From the NCBI RefSeq assembly GCF_014650175.1, contig NZ_BMUL01000022.1, positions 1-64,000 of the forward strand: a stretch of 64,000 bases of DNA, written 5' to 3'. The position numbers and the translations under genes were made by a program. The notes under the pieces were generated by a model. That model did not search any database and had not been told where the DNA came from. It worked only from the letters and a program-made list of their open reading frames with translations. This document shows positions 59,852-64,000 of this stretch, one piece after another; the stretch's first letter is position 1, and each line of letters opens with the position of its first letter. The DNA is from Streptomyces termitum (lineage in GTDB: Bacteria; Actinomycetota; Actinomycetes; Streptomycetales; Streptomycetaceae).

Positions 59852-60436
59852 ATGCGCAGGGTGACGTACTCGATGAACACCTCGCTCGACGGCTACATCG
59901 TCGGGCCGGACGGCCGCTTCGACTGGACCGCGCCCGACGAGGAGGTCTTCCGCTTCACCACCGACGAGGTCCGGCAGCTCGGCGTCTACCTGCTGGGACG
60001 GCGGTTGTACGAGACGATGCTCTACTGGGAGACCGTCGAGCAGCACCCGTCGCTCGGCTTTTCCACGCGCGAGTGGGCCGCGCTCTGGAGGTCGCTCCCG
60101 AAGGTGGTGTTCTCCACCACCCTGTCGGCGGTGGAGGGCAACGCCCGCCTGGCCTCCGGCAGCCTGGCCGAGGAGATCGGGCGGCTGCGGGCCGGGCCGG
60201 GGACCGGCGACATCGCGATCGGCGGCGCGGGACTCGCCGCCGAGGCGGCCTCGGCCGGTCTGATCGACGAGTACCGGACCAAGGTCCACCCGGTGCTCGT
60301 CGGCGGCGGCGTGCCGTTCTTCCCCCGGGACGAACGGCGGGTGGACCTCGCCCTCGTCGAGACCCGCGTCTTCGCCTCGTCCATCGTCCACCTCCGCTAC
60401 CGGGTCGTACGGGACGCGGGGACGGGACGGTCCTGA
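59852..60436 (+). CDS. Dihydrofolate reductase/RibD C-terminal family protein
   Basis: A 194-residue protein starting at ATG 59852 behind GGAAGG at six bases. It carries the family pattern RRVTYSMNTSLDGYIVGPDGRFDWTAPDEE, then GRRLYETMLYWETV and DIAIGGAGLAAEAASAGLIDEYRTKVHPVLVGGGVPFFP. Such DHFR-like reductases act on pyrimidine or aromatic aldehyde and deaminase-linked substrates; the natural substrate is not known. It is transcribed alone. Confidence 0.88.
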   Translation: MRRVTYSMNTSLDGYIVGPDGRFDWTAPDEEVFRFTTDEVRQLGVYLLGRRLYETMLYWETVEQHPSLGFSTREWAALWRSLPKVVFSTTLSAVEGNARLASGSLAEEIGRLRAGPGTGDIAIGGAGLAAEAASAGLIDEYRTKVHPVLVGGGVPFFPRDERRVDLALVETRVFASSIVHLRYRVVRDAGTGRS

Positions 60437-60525
60437 GCAAACCGGGGCAAGCCAGGCCGCCCGAGCTGACCGGGCCGACCCGCCCGGGCGCGCGAGCGGC
60501 GACGGCGCCCGCCCGGAAGCCGGGA

Positions 60526-61155
60526 CTATCCGTCCTCGTCCGTGGCGGTGTCCCACGTCGGCAGGGGGCTTCCGGCCGCGTCCGTGATCCGGAGGACTTC
60601 GCACTCCATGAGCCGTACGGCGGCGAGGAGACGCCGCTGGACGCGGGCGCCGTCCTCGGGCGGGAAGGCGATCCGTATCTGGTGGGGACGGGACAGGTCG
60701 TACGTGAGCAGCCAGTCGGTGTCCACGGTCGCGAAGTGGTCCTGTCCCGTCCCACCGGACTCGGAGCGCCACGATCCCCGGTCCGTGGTGGGGGCCAGCG
60801 CCCCGCGCAGTCGCCGCAGGCGCTCGGGGCGGGCGAGGGGGCCTTCGGACAGGCGCAGGCAGCGGTGGACGCGGAGCCGGAAGGCGTTGAACCACGGTGC
60901 CAGGTCCGGTTCCATCTCCCCGAGCAGCGGGGACCGGACGCGCCCGCCGGCCCAGCCCTCGACGAACTCCGCCGCGCCCATGGCGTGGGTCTCGTACCGG
61001 CCCTCGCCGCTCCACACCACGACGGGCCAGCCGTCGGGAGCCCCGCCGGCGCGCCAGCACAGGCGGTCGGCGTCCATGGTGGTGCCCCACACGAGCAGCC
61101 CGCCGGGGGCGGGGTGCGGTGGGTACGGGAAGCGCTCGCGGTCCCGTCCGGGCAC
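60526..61155 (-). CDS. SUKH/SMI1-KNR4-like protein, N-terminally truncated
   Basis: The protein of about 209 residues begins abruptly at a GTG without a binding site, with RERFPYPPHPAPGGLLVWGTTMDADRLCW, which aligns with the second half of SMI1/KNR4 (SUKH) proteins; the first half is not seen. The WPVVVWSGEGRYETHAMGAAEFVEGWAGG part is the usual last strand and helix. An Arg-rich C-terminal extension with a beta strand follows. SUKH proteins are immunity proteins to contact-dependent toxins. It may be a decayed or rearranged gene. Confidence 0.6.
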   Translation of the reverse strand: MPGRDRERFPYPPHPAPGGLLVWGTTMDADRLCWRAGGAPDGWPVVVWSGEGRYETHAMGAAEFVEGWAGGRVRSPLLGEMEPDLAPWFNAFRLRVHRCLRLSEGPLARPERLRRLRGALAPTTDRGSWRSESGGTGQDHFATVDTDWLLTYDLSRPHQIRIAFPPEDGARVQRRLLAAVRLMECEVLRITDAAGSPLPTWDTATDEDG

Positions 61156-61195
61156 CCCCGTGAGGCGTACGGCCTGCCATGCGACCGGCCTGGGT

Positions 61196-61936
61196 TCAGG
61201 CGGGCTTGCGCCACACGGAGATGTGCTTCGTGGAGTCCTGGGTGAACGGCGATCCGTCCCAGTCCGCGACGCGGCGCTCCCGTTCGAGTCCGGCGATCCG
61301 CGCCATCAGGTCCAGCTCCGCGGGCCAGGCGTACCGGTGCCGGGAGTTCTCGCGGCGGTAGCGGCCGTCGTCGCCGTCGAGGGTGAGGTGGTGCGAGACG
61401 AGGACCTGCTCGACCAGGTCGAAGGTGTCGAAGCCGAGGTGCCGCTCCGAGACGTCGAACGGCACCGCGACCTGACCGTGCGGCAGGGACCGCAGCGGCG
61501 GCACGAGCAGCTCGACGACGAAGCGGCCGCCGGGCTCCAGGTGCCGTGCGGCGTTGCGGAAGCACTCGACCTGCTCGTCCTGCGTGAGCAGGTTGCTGAT
61601 GGTGTTGTAGAGGAGGTAGACCAGCGAGAATCCGCCGGGGACGACGGTGGTGGCCATGTCACCGATGACCACCGGAAGGGTGTCCTCGTCGGCCTTGCGC
61701 CGCAGCACCGCCGCCATGTGCTCGGACAGTTCGACGCCCACCACCGGCACGCCGCGCTCCCGGAGCGGCACCCCCACCCGTCCCGTCCCGATGGCGAACT
61801 CCAGCGCCCGGCCTTCCCCTGCGAGCTCGCCGAGGAAGGCGACGGTCGGTCCGAGGACGGCCTCCGAGAACGCTTCGGTCTCCTCGGCGTCGTACCGCTC
61901 GGCGGTGGCACGGCTCCACAGTTCGCTGCTCGTCAT
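61196..61936 (-). CDS. SAM-dependent methyltransferase
   Basis: A 246-residue class I methyltransferase with motif I LEFAIGTGRVGVPL (about 45-57), motif II VVGVELSEHM, motif post-II and DMATTVVPGGFSLVYLLYNTISNLL, and a beta hairpin at the C-terminus (RHRYAWPAELDLMARIAGL). The ATG 61936 has no clear binding site, so translation may start without one. The substrate is unknown; size and motif order match small-molecule or ubiquinone-type enzymes. Confidence 0.88.
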   Translation of the reverse strand: MTSSELWSRATAERYDAEETEAFSEAVLGPTVAFLGELAGEGRALEFAIGTGRVGVPLRERGVPVVGVELSEHMAAVLRRKADEDTLPVVIGDMATTVVPGGFSLVYLLYNTISNLLTQDEQVECFRNAARHLEPGGRFVVELLVPPLRSLPHGQVAVPFDVSERHLGFDTFDLVEQVLVSHHLTLDGDDGRYRRENSRHRYAWPAELDLMARIAGLERERRVADWDGSPFTQDSTKHISVWRKPA

Positions 61937-62072
61937 GGGCGGTCACTGTGCCGGACACGGGAAGGGCTGTCCACGCGTTTACGGTCTCCGCGCCGCGAAC
62001 CGCCCCGCTCGGAGCACCCCCCGGAACACAGGCGGCCGCCCGGCCGGGGGTGAGCGTCCGGGGCCGGTCGGA

Positions 62073-62798
62073 TCATTCCGTGACGGGCAGGCATTCGGCG
62101 AGCAGGGCGACGATGTCGCGCCAGGCTCGCCGTGCGTGCCGTGGGTGGTGGCCGACGCCGGGCGGCGTGGGGTGGTCGACCGGCGGGTGGTGGAAGGCGT
62201 GCAGGGCTCCGCCGTAGACCACGAGGCGCCAGTCGACGTCCGCGGCCCGCATCTCCGCGACGAACGCCTCCCGTTGGGCGGGCGGCATGATCGGGTCCTC
62301 CGATCCGACTCCGGCCCATACCGGGCAGCGGATGCGTGCCGTCTCGCCCGGCCGGCCCGTGGTCAGCGCGTTGACCGTCCCGATCGCGCGCAGGTCGACG
62401 CCGTCGCGGCCGAGCTCCAGCGCGACGGCGCCCCCGGTGCCGTAGCCGATGGCGGCGATCCGGCCGGGGTCGGCCCGTCCTTCGGTACGCAGCACGTCGA
62501 GCGCGGCGTGACCGATTCCCCGCATGCGGCCGGGGTCGGCGAGCAGCGGCAGGCAACGCGCCAGCATCTCCTCCGGGTCCTCCAGATATCGTCCGCCGTG
62601 GAGGTCGAAGGCCAGCGCCACGTATCCCAGTTCGGCCAGCGCCTCGGCCCGTCGGCGCTCGACGTCGCTGAGCCCCGTCCCCTCGGGACCGATCAGCACG
62701 GCGGGCCGACGCCCGGTGCCGCCCGGAAGCGCGAGGTGCCCGATCATCGTCAGTCCGTCGGCCGGGTACGCGACCGTGCGAGTGGTGACCGTCGTCAT
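62073..62798 (-). CDS. Dienelactone hydrolase family protein lacking the nucleophile
   Basis: A 241-residue alpha/beta-hydrolase with the family shape: MIGHLALPGG, PAVLIGPEGTGLSDVERRRAEALAELGYVALAFDLHGG. The nucleophile elbow normally reading G-Y-C-F-G-G is GYGTGG here, so the Cys (or Ser) is replaced by Gly. The Asp (SEDPIMPPAQ) and His (ALHAFHHPP) are kept. The enzyme probably lost hydrolase activity or became a binding protein. ATG 62798 was chosen; an ATG at 62846 is possible but poorly supported. Confidence 0.82.
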   Translation of the reverse strand: MTTVTTRTVAYPADGLTMIGHLALPGGTGRRPAVLIGPEGTGLSDVERRRAEALAELGYVALAFDLHGGRYLEDPEEMLARCLPLLADPGRMRGIGHAALDVLRTEGRADPGRIAAIGYGTGGAVALELGRDGVDLRAIGTVNALTTGRPGETARIRCPVWAGVGSEDPIMPPAQREAFVAEMRAADVDWRLVVYGGALHAFHHPPVDHPTPPGVGHHPRHARRAWRDIVALLAECLPVTE

Positions 62799-62881
62799 GG
62801 GACGGGACGGTAGCGGCCGGTGCCGCCCGCCCGGGGCGGTGTTCACCGACGGCAGACAGCGGGCTGTCCCGGCCCGCGGGA

Positions 62882-63451
62882 TCAGCCGGCCGGCCGGCGG
62901 ACGAGGTCCGCGGAGAGCGCCGCGTGGATGTACTCGCTGCCCCAGCGGTCCCCGTCGAGGTCGTTCTCGACCAGGTGCGCCTCGCGGCGCATCCCGAGGC
63001 GCTCGCAGACCCGCACGGAGCCGGTGTTCTCCACGTCCAGCCGGGCGTAGAGCCGGTGCACGCCCAGCGTGTCGAAGGCGAACCCGGCCAGCGCCGCGGC
63101 CGCCTCGGTCGCGTAGCCGTGCCCCTGGTGGCCCGGCGCGAGAGTCCAGCCGATCTCGGCCTGGGCGGCACGGGCATCGGCCAGGGAGAGGCTCACCTCG
63201 CCGAGGAGACCGGGCTCGTCACGCCGGCAGACGGCGAGCGCCAGCTTGTCCCCGTCGGCCCGCCAGCCCGTCCGCACCGCGCGCTCGGCGGCGACCTGCC
63301 CACTGCGCTCACGCGTGTGCGCCGGCCGGTACAGATAGCGCGCCACGCTCGCCAGGCCCTGGTAGGCGTACAGGTCGTCGGCGTCGCCGGGAGCGAACAG
63401 CCGCAGCGACAACCTGGCCGTGGTCAACGGCAGCAGCGGGGCGACGTCCAT
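62882..63451 (-). CDS. GNAT family N-acetyltransferase
   Basis: A 189-residue protein starting at ATG 63451 with GGAGGG six bases upstream. It carries the GNAT core: TARLSLRLFAPGDADDLYAY, LALAVCRRDEPGLLGEVSLSL, motif A GWTLAPGHQGHGYATEAAAALAGFAFDTLGVHRLYARLDVENTGS with the Q/R-x-x-G-x-G/A loop, and the VCERLGMRREAHLVENDLDGDRW end of RimJ/RimL type. It acetylates an amine such as an amino-terminal residue or an antibiotic. No neighbour supports a specific substrate. Confidence 0.92.
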   Translation of the reverse strand: MDVAPLLPLTTARLSLRLFAPGDADDLYAYQGLASVARYLYRPAHTRERSGQVAAERAVRTGWRADGDKLALAVCRRDEPGLLGEVSLSLADARAAQAEIGWTLAPGHQGHGYATEAAAALAGFAFDTLGVHRLYARLDVENTGSVRVCERLGMRREAHLVENDLDGDRWGSEYIHAALSADLVRRPAG

Positions 63452-63540
63452 ACGGGGCCCTCCGGGACGTGAAGTGGAACGGACGCGGATCATGGTGTAC
63501 GCCGATCCTCGCACCGCGCCCACCCGGCGGCCACGCCTTT

Positions 63541-64000
63541 TCACGAGGGGCGCCGGGGGCCGGCCCCCACCGGGAAGAGGGCGTCCAGCCGGGGCGTCCC
63601 GCCTCCCGCCGCGCCGGCCTCCGCTCTGGGCTCGGGCTCGGGTTCCGCCTCCTGGGCTACTTCCAGCGCGTCGTAGAACGCCTCCTCGCGGTCGTCCGCC
63701 CCGCCGGTCAGTTCCTCGAACACCTCCTGGGCCACGTAGTCGAGTTCCTCCCATTCCGGCCATTCGTCGTCGTGCCATTCCCTCGGGTGCCGTCCCGCAA
63801 GAGTCCGTATCCCGGCGAGACCGGCGAGGACGTCCGGATCGGCGAGGACGGCCTCGTACGTCCCCCGCCCCTGGGCCGCCAGCCAGAGGGCGAAGTAGTC
63901 GAAGCCGTCGTCGGAGCACAGGCCGCTCTCGATCCGGCGCACCGCCCGCCACAGCGCGTCCGTGGCGACCGCCTCGCACGCGGACTCCAGGCGCACCTGG
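63541..64000 (-). CDS. DUF4240 domain protein, N-terminus off the right edge
   Basis: The visible 151 residues match the second half of DUF4240 proteins: ALWRAVRRIESGLCSDDGFDYFALWLAAQGRGTYEAVLADPDVLAGL. A C-terminal Glu/Pro-rich tail follows. The family start (a helix with W-x-L/V-x-D) is missing and the frame stays open to base 64000. A GTG at 63996 is therefore likely internal. Function of the family is unknown; many are found near immunity and toxin genes. Confidence 0.8.
   Translation of the reverse strand, partial: QVRLESACEAVATDALWRAVRRIESGLCSDDGFDYFALWLAAQGRGTYEAVLADPDVLAGLAGIRTLAGRHPREWHDDEWPEWEELDYVAQEVFEELTGGADDREEAFYDALEVAQEAEPEPEPRAEAGAAGGGTPRLDALFPVGAGPRRPS

Noticed and set aside
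1..64000. CRISPR arrays, insertion sequences, integrase and att sites
   Set aside because: No regular spaced repeats, transposase, or integrase motifs were seen. The single tRNA gene has no adjacent integrase or 3' end duplication noticed.

Overview
The window is high-GC (above 70%) actinobacterial DNA, very probably a Streptomyces chromosome. Signs are strong third-position GC, GTG and TTG starts with purine-rich ribosome binding sites, many exported proteins with Ala-rich signal peptides, and typical Streptomyces families: ECF41 sigma factor, GPP34, DUF4239, DUF5958, STAND/WD40 regulator, tricorn protease and GH18 chitinase. No phage, IS element, plasmid or CRISPR hallmark was found.

Left part (1-11.4 kb): a lipoprotein cut by the window edge, a secreted crystallin-like protein, a HIT hydrolase, a ParE/RelE-like toxin-antitoxin pair, a membrane protein next to a HIT gene remnant, an ECF41 sigma factor operon with its own promoter signature, an orphan MafI-like immunity protein, an SGNH esterase, a methyltransferase, a GPP34 protein, a DUF4239 protein and a nitroreductase. 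An initiator tRNA lies at 11.45 kb, followed by three strong hairpins.

Middle part (11.7-25.3 kb): a GH18 chitinase with a textbook chitin-responsive promoter, a DMT-like membrane protein, a Gly/Cys-tailed membrane protein, a small secreted protein, a second-type NAD-dependent DNA ligase, a divergent TetR/NmrA pair, a ricin-type lectin, and a 1300-residue HTH-STAND-WD40 protein.

RiPP region 1 (25.3-35.6 kb): a thiazole/oxazole peptide (LAP/TOMM) cluster on the minus strand. Reading in transcription order it has an E1-like leader-binding cyclodehydratase partner, a 52-residue Cys/Ser/Thr-rich precursor peptide missed by simple ORF calling, a 15-bp hairpin, a YcaO cyclodehydratase, and a SagB-type FMN dehydrogenase. 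A tricorn protease sits just upstream.

RiPP region 2 (37.6-40.1 kb): a tightly overlapping four-gene operon with a clear promoter: a pentapeptide-like protein, a 108-residue protein with three TGKE repeats after an FFA-type motif, a degenerate ATP-grasp-like protein, and a RimK-like ATP-grasp ligase. This looks like an undescribed graspetide-type (omega-ester/amide) peptide system and is the strongest novelty candidate here.

Right part (40.3-64 kb): a D,D-carboxypeptidase, an aminotransferase-IV family lyase, an ABC/FtsX efflux pair, an ABC exporter with a three-domain Nudix protein and DUF5958, a 1588-residue protein of unknown function coupled to a small PH-like membrane protein, a secreted M23 peptidase, a TetR with divergent VOC and YciI genes, an N-terminally deleted MFS transporter, a DHFR-like reductase, a truncated SUKH protein, a methyltransferase, a dienelactone-hydrolase-like protein lacking its nucleophile, a GNAT acetyltransferase, and a DUF4240 protein cut by the right edge.
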